From Branchinecta lynchi (taxonomy: Eukaryota; Arthropoda; Branchiopoda; Anostraca; Branchinectidae), in contig JAKZAP010000021.1 of assembly GCA_023053575.1 (NCBI GenBank), positions 4,919,790-4,983,789 of the forward strand: DNA of 64,000 nt, read 5' to 3'. Under the pieces are notes generated by a model. The model saw only the letters and a list, made by a program, of their open reading frames with translations, did no database searches and was not told the DNA's origin. Shown piece by piece: positions 1-12,275 of the stretch. Every line of letters starts with the position of its first letter. Position 1 is the first letter of the stretch. Both the position numbers and the translations under genes were made by a program.

Positions 1-1340
1 GAGACAATTTCCAGTAGATTCTTTGAGCAAGATTTCGGTAGACTCCCTGATCAAAATTTCGGTAGGTACCCTGAGCAATAATCCGGTAGATTCTCTAAAA
101 ATCATCAAGTCCAGGTAAATTTGATAAATTTTAACTGGCGCGTCTTCGCCGCACCAGTCAAAATTTACCGGAATTTTTTTCCACAAACCTTCTGGGAAGG
201 GGTGGGCAAATACTGAACATCTGCATGACCTGATTATCTCTATTAAAAGGATCAACAAATATTTCCCATTGGGATCCGATCGAAACCTTTGGTCTTGTTT
301 AGTCCTAAAGCCGCGCCGCATTTAAATTCGATGGCAGCGCACCGAAAATTTATCGGCGTTTGCTCTACTTTTGGCATTTCTCAAGGTATTTTTATGCAAT
401 TTTCCAGCCAATTTGTTTAATTTTCCGCCAAAAATCGTCAGCGTTGTTGTGTTATTATTCTATTATGGCATTAGCCTTCGGGTTGGTGGACTCGTATTGG
501 TGGTCCCTCTGTCTCACTTTTGCTAGTTCGGGCACTTCCGCGTAAGGTAAGACGATGAAACTTGACAAGCTTCGGAAGGACTCTGCTGAATGCCCAGCGA
601 AACCATGTTCGTGTAGGGGTATAGGGAGAGGCAACACGGAAACTTGCGACCTGCGTGACCCGAGCAGGACCCGAGTCAAAGTAAACTCTATGTGTTGTGG
701 GAGCAAAAGGATACGATGACCATGGGGGGGGGGGAGGTGGATTGTTGGAACATACAAGGGACCAAAGCAATGTAGGGATTGGGATGAACTGGACAATACA
801 AAGGTCACGGGTCCCAGATTTGTGATTTTGAAGTCCAGACCGGATCCGACCTCGGTACGGGGAGTTAGAAATTTTTCGTTAAATTTTTAAACATTAATTT
901 TTCCGGAAGTATTCCCGTAAGTCCCATTCGATAGAAGCTTGGTGTCTTATATACAGAATTACCTTAAATTGCACTTGCAAGCATTAAGGATGTTGTATCC
1001 CGATGAGTCGCTTGCGGTTGATGATGGTGTACATTTATTTCCGGGTCACTGTTTCTGGGGCACTCCAGTACACTTTCCACGGTTGCGCACACCAGTCCTC
1101 GTCGAGTCGCTTTTTGAACCCCTCAGGTGGTTCGCTAGTCACAGCTGAATCAGACAGGCCGTTCCGCAAAAGAACAGCACGATTGCTGAAGAACTGCTGG
1201 CGAACACGAGAGGAGCAGGATTTTCGGAACAACTTCCGGGAGTGGCCCCTAGTCCGTGAATTGCTGTCAGGAGCGAAGAAGGAAGGGAGACAATTAGAGT
1301 TGAGTAGTTTGAAGACAAGTAGCATGTTTTCATTCCCTAG

Positions 1341-1520
1341 ATCAATCAATCAATCAAGTTTAATCCGAATAGCTAAAAGCTAGAAAAGGAATACAAGTTT
1401 ACAAAATACACAGACACACAAGAAACAATTTAACTAATACACTTACAAGAAATTACCAGAAATAAATGATGGAATGAAACTACGTAAAAATTGGGTAGAA
1501 CAATTAGCGAGATATGGGGA
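1341..1520 (-). mobile_element. 3' end of a second LINE family
   Basis: On the minus strand an ORF end (KFSPYLANCSTQFLRSFIPS then ISG.. and stop) is followed by a UTR ending TTTTAGCTATTCGGATTAAA and a TTGA tetranucleotide tail (TCAA repeats at 1341-1357). The same ORF end and UTR recur on the plus strand at 35080-35252. Shared coding plus UTR plus a microsatellite tail indicates a 5'-truncated non-LTR element, although no RT domain is present in either copy. Confidence 0.6.
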
Positions 1521-2374
1521 AAACTTATTGCCAGTATTCCTCTCGGACCGACGCACGTAAGACGGGAGGGGATGGGGGTAGATGGGTCATCTGGGGACAA
1601 CACGTTATCTTAGCTCCAAATTTGTTTATCTAATTTGTCAAAGTAGATAAGACATTTAGTTTTTCCGAAACTCTCCCGGTGGAGGGAGAGGCCCGGAAAT
1701 CGTTGCGCATGCACAATTATCAATTGTATCATACAAAGGTCATGGATACTAGATTTTATTTTGAGGTTCAGACAGGATCTGCCTCCGTATCCCTCCGAAA
1801 TTTTCGGATGTTTTCCGATTCAAGGTAAACTTGTTCGGTAGTAAGTGTCGTAGATGCAAAATTTGCGGGTCCGAATCGCATCCGATGGAGGGGGAGACTT
1901 GGTATCCTGCATAGGGACCAAACGGATGGAGGGAATGGAATGAAACTTGACTATGTGTCCAAGATCCAGAAGTGCTTGGTGGTTGATAGCAAATGCCCTA
2001 TATTTGATATTTATGTGTAAGAATCGCATGTGGACACGGTGAAGGGGGGGTTCCGTAGATTTGCTGGTCAGCATAGGTACCAAAAGCAGAAAGTGATGAA
2101 ACCTGGACGGTACAAAGGTCATGGACCGGATGTGCCATTTGAGGTGTGGGCCCGATACGATCAAATACTACGTAGATGGAATTGGAATACAATTCAAGTG
2201 ACTTTACCATGACAAATCAGCTGGTTTATTTGTCGCGTTACTAGTCCCTTGTATAAAGTTCCCTTTACATAATACCTATCTAGTCCTGTGACATGGGGAT
2301 GTGAAGTGTTTAGATAGATTCCTACGTCCCGCTTCTTCGTGACCATTATAGTGGTTTGCGAGCTGTGTTTAAAG

Positions 2375-2460
2375 ACTCTACTGTGCCTTAGTGACAAAGT
2401 ACTAGAGTAGTGGCCTTGAAAGTCGAAAGTCCTGGGTTCAAATCCCGGCTGAAGAGCATT
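2375..2460 (+). repeat. tRNA-like sequence (possible tRNA-derived SINE head)
   Basis: A box-B-like T arm (CTGGGTTCAAATCCCGGCT, 2430-2448) follows an A-box-like stretch (CCTTAGTGACAAAGTACTAG) at normal tRNA spacing, and a T-run follows at 2459. The acceptor stem does not close, so a functional tRNA is unlikely; a tRNA pseudogene or SINE head fits better. Confidence 0.5.
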
Positions 2461-4100
2461 TTTTTCTTGTCTTTTAGTTGACTACTTATAATCGGATACG
2501 ACCTCTTCGGGATAGATGAAAGTTGGTTAAATTTTCCGGAAGTTTTCCTGAAACTTGATGGGTTTAGAAGCAAACGCTCTAGAGGTGACATTTATTTGTC
2601 TTTATCGGATAGAAACCCAGTGGGGGATTTTGTACAGAAAGAGCTGAATGATCATATAGCACTTGTCAGGGTAGGTATAGAATGAAGTTTAGCTCAAGCT
2701 CGCATACGGTCCGGCCATACAAATAGAACATTTTGGTCATCTGAGCAGCTGGCAAGTTTCTCCTCGGATCACGAGTTCGAGATTTGGTCGTGTCACAAAG
2801 GAGAAAACATCGACGAACCCCCTCAAACTCCCTTACCAAAGCCAGATTCCGTCATGGCCCAGAATTTTATATCAAGGACCCATGGTCTTGTACCGATCGC
2901 GATATACGCGGGTCAAGATCAAGGAATGCTCGCCTCCCCCCCAGATGGATGGTCGGATTAAAAAAAAAGAAGGATTCGTTGATATCGGTCGGGTCCATTC
3001 GGTGCATGCCAAATTTGATGGTTCTAGCTTGTGTGGAAGTGCCGAAACTAGCACAAAGGGACAGACGAACCGGCGGAGAGATATGGTTGTCGTTGTACGG
3101 TCCGAGGCTGCAGTCAGAGGCTGCAAAAGGAGACAATTAAAAGTAAGTGCCATACAATCCTTCAACCTATATAGGCTACCTGCTGCTTTACTATAAATCA
3201 AATTTGTAAAATGAGAAACACGCAGTACTCGAGGGGATTTCTACGGAATTTCAAATGTCCAGCAATTGAGGGGGTTTCAAGAGAACTAAAACGTTTTCCG
3301 ACGTTCAGTGAAATGGCGCTACTGTCCGAAAAGAATGGCAAGTTTCACCAACCTAGCTTCTCCGGAAATGTCTGAACTAGGAAACTTTGGACAGAGGGTT
3401 CGGACCGACCGGAAGCACGGTCGCTATTGGTCACTTTATTTACGCGGTGTGGAGCTAACATCTAATTTTTGGTAATAAATAATAGTCCTGCGCTGCCGCC
3501 ACAACCGATAACTCTTTTTGCTTACTTGCTGACGGCGAAAATAGAACAAAAACCTCGAGCCTTTGGAAGATAAAGCTAAATAGAAAAAGAACTTAAAACA
3601 TTTCACCTAAATATATTCGGCGGCATAATTATACCAGAGGGCCACCGCTGCCGACCCCAATGGTGGCGCGCCACCGACTTTCGTCGCGGCTTCGGGGCTA
3701 GTATTGTTACTTATCTGCTCTGGAGCAGGAGGTAGTGGTAGCTTCCAAACTAGTTCAGGAAATCTGAATGTAAGAAAAAGAAGGGTTGACTACAAAAAAG
3801 TCATAGGGTGATTAGAATAGTTAGGAAAGCTCCTCTGGATGGCCATATTTTTGAGACTTCGCCGAAGACTAGCTTTACTGTTCGTGCTAATCGGTGTCCC
3901 ATTCTTTTACTTCCGGAATGCGAAGCTAATTGCCGTAGTAAGAGAATCTATGATGTGAGTATAAAATAATACTCGAAAGTTTGTAGACGTAATAGTTTTC
4001 CGAAAGTTCTCCCGCGCGGCGAGTTTTTGATTTTCGGAAAGAGAATCCATGAGACCGCAAGCATCACCCTTACATGTATTATATAGCCTACATAAGATAA

Positions 4101-4290
4101 GATAAAATTTATTTCCGTAAAAGCACAAAGGGCCATGGAACAACCAACAAAAAAACAAAACAACACCAAAACGATACCGTAACCTTAACTGCTATTTACA
4201 AAAACTTTTCCTGTGAATCATGGATACCTTTAGGAATCTTCCCAAATTTCTAATATCTCTAAGACTTCTACTTTTCGAAATTTAAGATAG
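4101..4290 (-). mobile_element. 5'-truncated non-LTR retrotransposon 3' end
   Basis: Reading the minus strand, the last codons of the RT-associated ORF are visible in decayed form (LRDIRNLGRFLKVSMIHRKS, compare GDLKRFERFLRIALSYREG in the longer copy at 28.5 kb). Then comes the shared 3' UTR block CCATGGCCCTTTGTG..TT, and a tail of TTATC-type repeats near 4095-4105. Confidence 0.7.
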
Positions 4291-4422
4291 AACTTAGACC
4301 CGTACTGTACTTCAGTAGTCTTATACTATAAAGCACGTCAATCGTTGATCGATTTCGCGGAAAGTTCAAAATATGAAAGCGGTATGACTTTGATTTAAAT
4401 CTGGTAGGAGCAGATTTGTCAC

Positions 4423-5560
4423 GTTTTACTTAAAGGCACTGTCTAGGGAACCGGGAGTCGTACTTTATGTCCTACGGGCTACGGAACCGGTAGTTCTCAC
4501 GGAAACCAAACCATATGAGCTGCGATTCCGGGATCTGACGTCATTAACTAACAGAAACTTGTATGTGCTGGCTCCCGTTCCGGTAGTAATTTGAAATAGC
4601 TCACGGAAACTTCATTGCACCAGCTTCTCGTCCGGTAGCCTCACGGAATTGTGTACTCAGAAGCTAGGGAGCCGGTAGTTAATACCGGAAACTGTATAAT
4701 TGGAGCTTCTGTTCCGGTAGTGTCTACGTGGAATGAAAAAAAAATTGAACTCACATATCCATGTCAGTGCAGACTAGGAAACCGGAAGCAAATATTTTTA
4801 ACTAACGGAACCCAACTTCTGCTGGGTGGGGTTCCGGTAGGGCAAACAAAAATAAGATGTATAACTGGATTCAGTGAGCTGTACCGGACTCAAAGTCCAT
4901 ATTGACACCCGTCCATGAGTTTTAATTTTATTTTTTGGCACTACCGGAACCGCAGCTCGCAAGAGCTGGGTTCCGTGAGTAATAAATATTCACTTCCGGT
5001 TTCCTAGTCTACACTGACATGGGTCCGTGAGTTCTATTTTTTTATTTTCGTCACTACCGGAACCCTAGCCCATAGTCACCTGTGTCCGTGAGCTGGTCAT
5101 TTTCAAGCAAATAGTAGTTGCTACCGGTACCTTAGCTCTCAATATATGGGTTCCGGTAGTGAATTTTGTCCAATGTTATTTTCTCTAAGTCCGTGAAAAT
5201 CCCGGCATCCTAGCTCTCATCCAAACTATTCCGTGAGTTTTATATTCCACGTAGACACTACCGGAACAGAAGCTCCAATTATACAGTTTCCGGTATCAGT
5301 ATCAACTACCGGCTCCCTAGCTTCTGGGTACACAATTCCGTGAGGCTACCGGACGAGAAGCTGGTGCGATGAAGTTTCTGTGAGCTATTTGCAATTACTA
5401 CCGGAACGGGAGCCAGCACATACAAGTTTCCGTTAGTTAATGACGTCAGATCCCAGAATCGCAGCTCATATGGTTTGGTTTCCGTGAGCACTACCGGTTC
5501 CGTAGCCCGTAGGACATAAAGTACGACTGCCGGTTCCCTAGACAGTGCCTTACTTAAATC
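4423..5560. repeat. 1.1 kb foldback (inverted repeat) built of short CCGGTAG/CACGGAA units
   Basis: The two halves are reverse complements about a centre near 4992: AAGGCACTGTCTAGGGA at 4433 pairs with TCCCTAGACAGTGCCTT at 5535. Each arm is itself a run of 50-60 base units opening with CACGGAA and closing with TTCCGGTAG, with AGC-containing cores. No ORF of note. A foldback DNA transposon or structured satellite is possible. Confidence 0.85.
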
Positions 5561-5634
5561 CTAAGGGTTTCCTGAGATTTCAGTTATTTTAATCAGTCTG
5601 ACTTTTTGAGCTGTGCAAATAGGGTTGTGGTAAA

Positions 5635-5871
5635 CTAGAGGTATGCTTATGTGAACGTTTGTTGACAGTGGACTTAGCCATTTTCATGTACTTGCAGCCA
5701 GCTTGCAGCGTCTAAAGCTAACTACCAGTTAACCAAAAGAGGTGAAAGTAGGTAATTAGGGGCATCTGAGAACACCTGTATAGGTATTTTGTATCTTCAT
5801 TTTGCCATTTAGCCCAAAACTGTACTCTTAACATTAGCCTAAAATAATTGTTCACCTAAGCATACCTCTAG
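5635..5871. mobile_element. MITE-like element with 22-bp terminal inverted repeats
   Basis: CTAGAGGTATGCTTATGTGA at the left end has its reverse complement, with one mismatch, at the right end (5850-5871). Total 237 bp, non-coding. A fragment of the same family in reverse orientation lies at 9125-9200. Confidence 0.75.
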
Positions 5872-6039
5872 CTGACCTCTAGTTCTACTGTACAGGTGTG
5901 TCATGGCTGGGGGGGACGCCCCCCCCCCAAATGCTATCGGCCAGTTGGTGATTTTTCGCGCTGTGATTTTTCGTCAAAACATTTGATTTTTTTTCGGGAC
6001 ACCACCATTAAGCTATTTTAGGATTGATCAGTTTATATG

Positions 6040-6940
6040 TAAATGAAATGTATGTAGCTGATCATACTATACTACCAAAAGTTTGTAGCCAGTTAGTTGG
6101 CTACCCTTGGTGTGCCATGTACAAACAAGCTTAGTAGCCAACTAGTTGGCTACACATGTTCCCCCAGAAACACTCTCAGTAGCCAACTAGTTGGCTACAC
6201 ATGTTCGCCCAGAATGGGGCGAAAAACGCATGTCTCCCCAGGAACAGTCTCAGTAGCCAACTGGTTTGCTACACATGTCCCCCCAGAAACACTCTTAGTA
6301 GCAACTAGTTGGCTACACATATCCCCCCCCCCATTTGGCAAAACTGGAAAGGTCCTCCAAAGGTAAAAGTCTAGTGACGGCATATCCATGAAAAAAAAAG
6401 AAGCAGAAAAACTTGAAAACACGCCAATTTTTCTCTGTTTGTATATACCCTGCAACTTTTTACGTTGTAGCTTCATGAAGGCAACTCCCTGTTTTTTTTT
6501 TTTTTTTAATAATTTAGTAAAAATCAGGTACCGATTCGGTCAGTTTTCCGAGGTTCACCCCCCCCCCCCCCCCCCCCCAATGAAGAAAGGCTTGGGATGC
6601 CCCTGACTGTCGATCAGTAATTGTAAAATAAAATCAAGACAAGTTAAGAATCATTAATAAATATATGGATTTGCACAGATAAACCTAGAATGCAAAGAAG
6701 TTTGGAGATACTACATGCACAGTTCAACAACCAAGTTGAACAACAATGCAAGCTGAAGAAGAAGAATATTCCCAGAAACATTTTACAGAAGCGAAAAAAA
6801 AACCCCAATTTCTGGGGGGACACGTGCAGCCAACTAGTTGGCTACTAAGCTTGTTTGTATAGGGCACACCAAGAGTAGCCAACTAACTGGCTAAGAACTT
6901 TTGGTGGTATAATATGATCAGCTACATACATTTCTTATAT
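6040..6940. repeat. Array of the palindrome GTAGCCAACTAGTTGGCTAC inside an inverted-repeat element
   Basis: The 20-bp palindrome or near copies occur near 6089, 6132, 6179, 6252 and 6297, spaced 40-70 bp with CACATGTCCCCCCAG linkers. They occur again in inverted context at 6826-6890. 6045-6150 and 6825-6940 are reverse complements of one another, giving a roughly 0.9 kb element. No coding potential. Confidence 0.85.
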
Positions 6941-8144
6941 ATATAAACAACTAAATTTTACTATAGCTGAATAGTGGATATCCGTTTTTTTCAGGAAAAC
7001 AGTCGTTTTTTCTGAAAATCGATCGATTTTTCGTCAAAATAGACGGTTTTCCTGAAAATCAGTCGATTTTTTACAAAAATTGTCATTTTGGTTGTTGAAA
7101 ACAGTTGTTTTTTCTACAGAAAAAGTCGGTAAAAATTACCAGCCAGTGGGTAAATACTTCGTCCCCCCCCCCCCCCCCGAAACATTCTGACTAGTAAGGC
7201 CTCTGGTAGCAATAGCTCAAGTGAGTCAAATGCCATATACCGGTCCCTTTTGTGTTGTGTCGATACAGTCTGGATGCAGTAGAAGTATATTAATTTGAAC
7301 AGTTACTTAAACATTAACAGTGCACTTTTCGGCTAAATGGTAGAATGAAGATCTAAAATACAGGAATGATATCCAACCTCAGACAAGATTTCAAACTTAC
7401 AGAGAAGTCTTTCCTATTTCATTCAGAATAATTTATCTGGCTTAAAGGAACCAACAGATATGATAAGCATACTATATGAAAGCTAATTGAATGGTTCACA
7501 TACTGTATTGCGTAGATAAATATTGCATCGATATTTCTAGTTGAACATTGGGTACTTTTCTTTTCAAACAAGATCACCTTATTCTAACCTTAGCTCAATT
7601 GACTTACAGAATGATGAACAAGATAGAATTAGCAAAGTCAATAGCCAGAAAAACCCATCTCAGAACAGCTTTAAAACAAAGAAAAGGCAAAGAATTTGAA
7701 TATTTTTGGATACACAACTGTTGAAAAAAAATCATCAGGACAGCATGCACATTTCATTTACATTTTCGCCTCAACACTAAAGGTAGTGTAAAAACGAGGT
7801 CAGGTATTCAAGTCTTTTCAGAGGCCCTTAAAGGAAACCTGAATGAAGAGTACCAAGTATCATCTCTATCTGTATGACTTCCGATAACATTGCCTGCAGA
7901 AAACCCAACCAAATACGCCAGCCATATCCAAGCCATGATTTTTGCTCCATTTTGTATCTGTCCTTATTTCAGTACCAAACAATTTAAGAAATGAACAAAT
8001 GTCTCCAATCAACCCTTCTTCTGGAATATTTTTTAACCAGTTACGCCCAAACACATACCTAGAAGAAATTCCAATACGATCCGCCAGCGCTATACAAGAT
8101 TTGAATGAATTGCGCTTTTTGTCTTGGAGTCTGCATGTGCTAAC

Positions 8145-8964
8145 CAGGGGCGCAGCTAGGGTTTTGGGTTTTGAGGGGGGATATAAAGAATGTGTCAACA
8201 AAATCGTCCAGTGTTTATTAAGAAAAAAAATCGGATTTAAAGAAGCGGTATTTCTACTTCTTTAAATCTCAAGGTTTTCTCTTTTCGTTTCCAAAACAAA
8301 ATTGGCTGATCTAACTCCATTTGTTTCTTCGCCTTTGTTTCTTCACTTTCCACGGATCAACAAGTGCCGACGACTCCAACTCAGCAGCAATGTCTTTTTT
8401 GGTGTAGAGGTGCATAAGTGAGTCAAGTCTCACTGTCACTGTCAAACCTCAATGGGCTTTTTACAATTTTCATCTTACTGAAGATCCGCTCACCTTCAGC
8501 TGGTGGTATCTGCACTGTTTTGAATGGTACTTTACTGCATGAGTGCTACGTTAGTCGTCATCAAACTCGTAAACAGTGACGGGCTTTGCAGCTTCTTTAC
8601 ACTCTTCAAACGCCTTTCCCATTTATCCGGAGAAATTAAGCTAGCGACACTAAACGGGTGTTGCCGTGTACACCAAGACTGACAACTGACTTCACGCCAA
8701 CACCGAAGTTTCTGCCGACGATCTAAAGGACTTGGGTTAATAAAAGTGCGAGACGTCGGCGCTTGGACTTTTGCCGACACTAGTAGGGACCATCGCTGCA
8801 AGCAGCCAACACAGAAGTTTCTGCCGACGATCTTAAGGACTTCGGTTAATAGAAGTGCGAGACGTCGGTGCTTGGACTTTTGACGACATTAGTAGGGACC
8901 GTTGGAGCCTTGGAACTTTGGGGGGGGGGAGTCCTCCCTCCCTCCCCCCTTAGCTGCGCCCCTG
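8145..8964. mobile_element. hAT element remnant, 8-bp target duplication GTGCTAAC
   Basis: The left end CAGGGGCGCAGCTAGGG and right end CCTTAGCTGCGCCCCTG are inverted repeats, flanked by direct repeats GTGCTAAC at 8137-8144 and 8965-8972. A CAGGGG-type end with an 8-bp duplication is characteristic of the hAT superfamily. A minus-strand fragment near 8350-8520 reads PPAEGERIFSKMKIVKSPLR, which resembles the hAT C-terminal dimerisation region. A 119-bp internal tandem duplication lies at 8690-8905. Confidence 0.9.
8350..8525 (-). pseudogene. hAT transposase C-terminal fragment
   Basis: The minus strand encodes a short block with the pattern of the hAT dimerisation domain (AE..F.K.K..K..LR followed by L.HL). 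It is cut by a stop shortly afterwards. The catalytic core is absent, so the copy cannot be autonomous. Confidence 0.6.
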
Positions 8965-9656
8965 GTGCTAACCTCCAGAAACGAACATCCCTATTGTGAA
9001 AACATCACTCTCAGGAGAAGACTGCTCTCCGTGGCCGTGTCTGTAAATGCATTCTCCATGGTGTGTTCGAAGTATGGTTTCATTGTTCAGGTGTCCTTTA
9101 AACTTAATTACTTAAGGCATAGTTGACTTTTGTCACAGCAAGTGCATGAAAATGGCAAAGTCCAAAGTAAACAAACATTCAAATCAGCATACCTCTACTA
9201 TACACTGACAGAGAGTTCCTCTCTGTCACCATGCTTATGGAAAGCCTCCAGTTTGTGGCAACCACTCTCTTAGCACCCAGAAGAGTATTAAGGGTAGTGA
9301 AGCCGAGTTTATTATATAATCAGGCCCTCCCTAAAATAATAAAAACCCTATTAATATAGGAATTCATTTGCTGAATACATTCCCGATTCCCTGGTCGATG
9401 GAAAGGAGCGGAAGGTAGGCGCTACGCTGTATTTTACAAAACATGGTGTAGTTTTTATGTGTCCGTACAGAGTACAGCTGCATAAGGTGTTTTTATCTGA
9501 AAAGATAGTATTGTCTATGAGAAGCAGTAATTATAAAACATAGTAATATATTTTCAGGTAATATTGCTATTCTTGACGGAAACCTGTGATGAAAGATTCT
9601 TGCCATTTGATTTCTTTCTAAAATCCGCAGACACAGAAGATAAATTTTCTTTGCAG

Positions 9657-10015
9657 GTTTAACTGTTCTGCCAGTAGGCCAACACTACAAACATGGAAGA
9701 CAAAAAGCCCCTGATCTATGATGTCGGGTCTCAAAATCTTCAGATTGAAATGGAAAGCCACCAGAGTTCAACAAAGCAAGACCGAATCTTGCTGAACAGG
9801 AAATATGCAGCTATGTTCTTTTACCTGATCTGTGCAGTCATGAGCATCTTCTTCTTCTCGTTCATTTGCTATGAGTTATTTTACTATTTGAGAGAAGAAA
9901 CAATGCATGATACTCAGACTTTGACTGATCAGTTTTACGGACAGATGATAGACCAGCCTGACTTGCTGAACAATGGGGTTCCCCTCGAAGAGTCAGAGTA
10001 TGATGACACATTCGA
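9657..10015 (+). CDS. GH31 alpha-glucosidase, exon with start codon: cytoplasmic tail and signal anchor
   Basis: First coding exon of a type II membrane alpha-glucosidase. An acceptor (TTTTCTTTGCAG, AG at 9655-9656) precedes it, so a non-coding 5' exon must lie upstream; I could not locate it. Coding starts at ATG 9693: an in-frame TAA at 9660-9662 rules out an earlier start, and the context AACATGG is favourable. It encodes 107 residues plus two bases. A polar N-terminal tail (about residues 1-38) is followed by a hydrophobic stretch (about 40-62, AAMFFYLICAVMSIFFFSF) flanked by an upstream basic residue, as in the signal anchors of intestinal GH31 enzymes. An acidic stalk follows. The donor is GTAAGT at 10016-10021, phase 2, and the split codon GA|A matches the exon at 18618. 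Family assignment rests on the downstream exons; this exon is not conserved by itself. Confidence 0.85.
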
Positions 10016-10428
10016 GTAAGTGACTGGACCTATGTTTTGTTTATGCTAAATTTGTAGTGCCATAGGGACAAAAGGAGTTTTGTCACACCTAGTCAATATT
10101 AAAGTGGGTTTTATGGATTTTGTCCCGATTTCTTAGATTTTAGATTAGATTATGTAGATTTAGATTAGATTAGATTATGTTTAATATAAAACCAACGCGT
10201 AACATTTGTCTGCCTCACCTGCAGGGAAAGTCCCGGGGGACTTGTTAAATAACAGGCGAAAAACAAAATTCACATCTATTTACTAATGAAAAATAAATCC
10301 TACTACTACTGAAAAATAAATACTACTACTAACAATACATTTCTAATTACTAATTACTAAACCAAATACTAAACAAAAAAGAAAAGAAGAAAAAAAAAAA
10401 AAAAAAAAAGAAAGCGACTGACTCTTGC

Positions 10429-11352
10429 TTACTCTTTTGTGAGGAAGAACCTTTTCACTGTAGCTTTGAATGCAGCAAGGTGCGGGGCCTCACGGACTTT
10501 AATTGGGATTGAATTCCAAACACTCGTAGCAAAATTTCTAATAATGAACGATGCACGAGTTGTTTGCCGGATTTCATGAACTATATCCCCACACCCCCTT
10601 GTTTCATAATTGTGGTAATCACTATTCGTAGAAAAAAAATTTGCAAAAGAGGAAGGCAGTAAATTATTAAAGTATTTGTAAACAAAAATGCTAATTTGAT
10701 AATCCCTTGTTTTTGAAACATCAAAGAGTTTATTTTTAAAGAAAATTTCAGAAGGTGTCGAATTATTAACATCATTGTCAAAAAGAAGTTTTATTGCTTT
10801 ATTTTGTATTTTCTGAATTCTTTTATAACACGTAATAAAGTTACTTGCCCATAGTGAGCAACCATAGCACACGTATGGATAAAATATAGCGAAATAAATT
10901 GTTTTCATAGTTTTTTCGGTCACTAAATGTTTAATGCGGCGAAGCACGCCCAGGGATCTTGATATTTTAAGTGAAATGGTATTAGCGTGCTCCTTCCATG
11001 ATAAATTCTCATCTATGATGAACCCTAAATATTTCGTTTCCCGAACTCTATTGATTTTATTTCCATGTACATTCAGCGACAGATTTGTATCAACGGTACC
11101 TATCCCCGAAAATATTATATAATTTGTTTTATCATAATTTAAAGTGAGAAGATTATAATCGGCCCACTGGACAAACTCCAGTAGTGCTGTTTCCATTTTA
11201 CAAAATAGAAGTTCAGTCGATGGGGCTGCCACAAGCAATAAGCTATCATCTGCAAATAGGATAATTCCAGCCTGTGACAGATACAGCTTTATTCCGTCGA
11301 TGAATATTAAAAACAACAATGGCCTAGGATGGATCCCTGGGGTACGCCGCAC
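10429..11352 (-). pseudogene. LINE ORF2 part 4: RT catalytic palm, thumb and C-terminus
   Basis: Starts with LFLIFIDGIK and the catalytic IILFADDSLLL box, followed by LLTLNYDKTNYIIFS and TKYLGFIIDENLSW. The terminal region resembles Jockey/CR1 C-termini (TRGCGDIVHEIRQTTRASF). Open to 10429. Confidence 0.9.
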
Positions 11353-12275
11353 TTCACCGGAAGTGGATGAGACAACACTGAGCCATTTGATACAACTTGC
11401 TTACGCTCAGACAGATAAGACTCAAACCACTTAAGGCTCACACCAGTTACACCAATTCTTTGTAATTCAAAAAGTAACTTTTGGTGGTCAATCGTATCAA
11501 ACGCTTTTTTCAGATCCAGAAATAATGCAGCAGGGATAAGACCCGACTCAAATGCTGAATTAATCCAATCAACTAGCTTAATTGTTGCAAGCTCTGTGGA
11601 TAACCCTTTTCTGAATCCAAATTGGGTATTAATTAGGATTTGGTTACTTTCTATATATTTACTTAACCTAGAGCAAACAACTTTCTCATATACTTTTGAA
11701 AAAAAAGGAAGAATAGAAATTGGTCTTTTATTAGTCGGTTCATCTTTTTTTCCGCTTTTATGCAATGGAATTAACTTCGCTATTTTTAATGCCTCAGGAA
11801 AAACACCTTTTTTCATTGATTTATTAATCAGATGGCACAATACTGGGACCACATTTGTCTTCACTACTTTTACAGCCTTTAATGGTATACCATCCAAACC
11901 ACTGGAATTAGATTTCATATCACTCACAATTTTTGCTACCTCCACTTCACAACACTCATGAAACTCAAATGTCGTTGTAACATCTGCCTCCTGCTGTACA
12001 TGGTTTGGGGGATCGCTTAGTCTTTCACGAGCCTTTTCACACAGCTTAGAACCTTCATTCGTAAAATAATCACACAAATGATTAGCAATTTCCAATGGGT
12101 CTGTCAGATCCCCATTCTGTGTTTTGAGTTTAGTCACTACTTCACTCTTAGATTTATGCCCAATTAGAGAATTAATTGTTTTCCAAGTTTTTTTCATATT
12201 AGCTTTATTTTTCTCAAATTCACTAGAATAAAAAAGTTTTAATGCGTTTCTTTTTATTTTGTTAAAGCATTTCAA
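11307..12275 (-). pseudogene. LINE ORF2 part 3: reverse transcriptase fingers and palm
   Basis: Carries RT blocks ISILPFFSKVYEKVV, NTQFGFRKGLSTELA, LFLDLKKAFDTIDHQ and KCGVPQGSILG. The frame is lost right after the SILG block, within 11307-11352. Confidence 0.9.

Larger units (their letters stand above)
1..9656. other. Upstream region: repeats, no gene supported
   Basis: I see no convincing host gene here. Positions 1-300 hold a fragment ending in the GGGATCC..CGAAACCTTTGGTC terminus shared with the 17, 22 and 24 kb repeats. 480-930, 1730-2200 and 2640-3000 are diverged copies of the G-rich GATGAAACTTGG repeat. 3130-4090, 7200-8136 and 9200-9656 look like anonymous AT-rich DNA in which I see no motif or domain. 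The alternative exon upstream of 9655 that must carry the 5' UTR probably lies here or left of the window, but I cannot place it. Confidence 0.6.

Noticed and set aside
455..808. Overlapping ORFs of 99-117 residues upstream of the gene
   Set aside because: They lie in a diverged G-rich modular repeat, have no domain-like pattern, and overlap on the same strand in different frames.
1003..1383. 126-residue plus-strand ORF and overlapping 104-residue minus ORF
   Set aside because: Both run into the TCAA tail of a LINE 3' end, show no recognisable motif, and have no splice or codon signal that favours either.
2375..2460. Functional tRNA (serine-like, TTGAAA loop)
   Set aside because: The T arm is good, but I could not close an acceptor stem or D arm, so I list it only as a tRNA-like repeat.
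6040..6940. CRISPR array (regularly spaced 20-bp palindromes)
   Set aside because: Spacers are similar to each other and not unique, there are inverted copies at the other end, there are no cas genes, and the context is eukaryotic.
9540..9657. Upstream coding exon ending near 9557 (TTTTCAGGTAATATT)
   Set aside because: A possible acceptor and donor are directly adjacent, leaving no exon; the in-frame stop at 9660 also excludes coding upstream.
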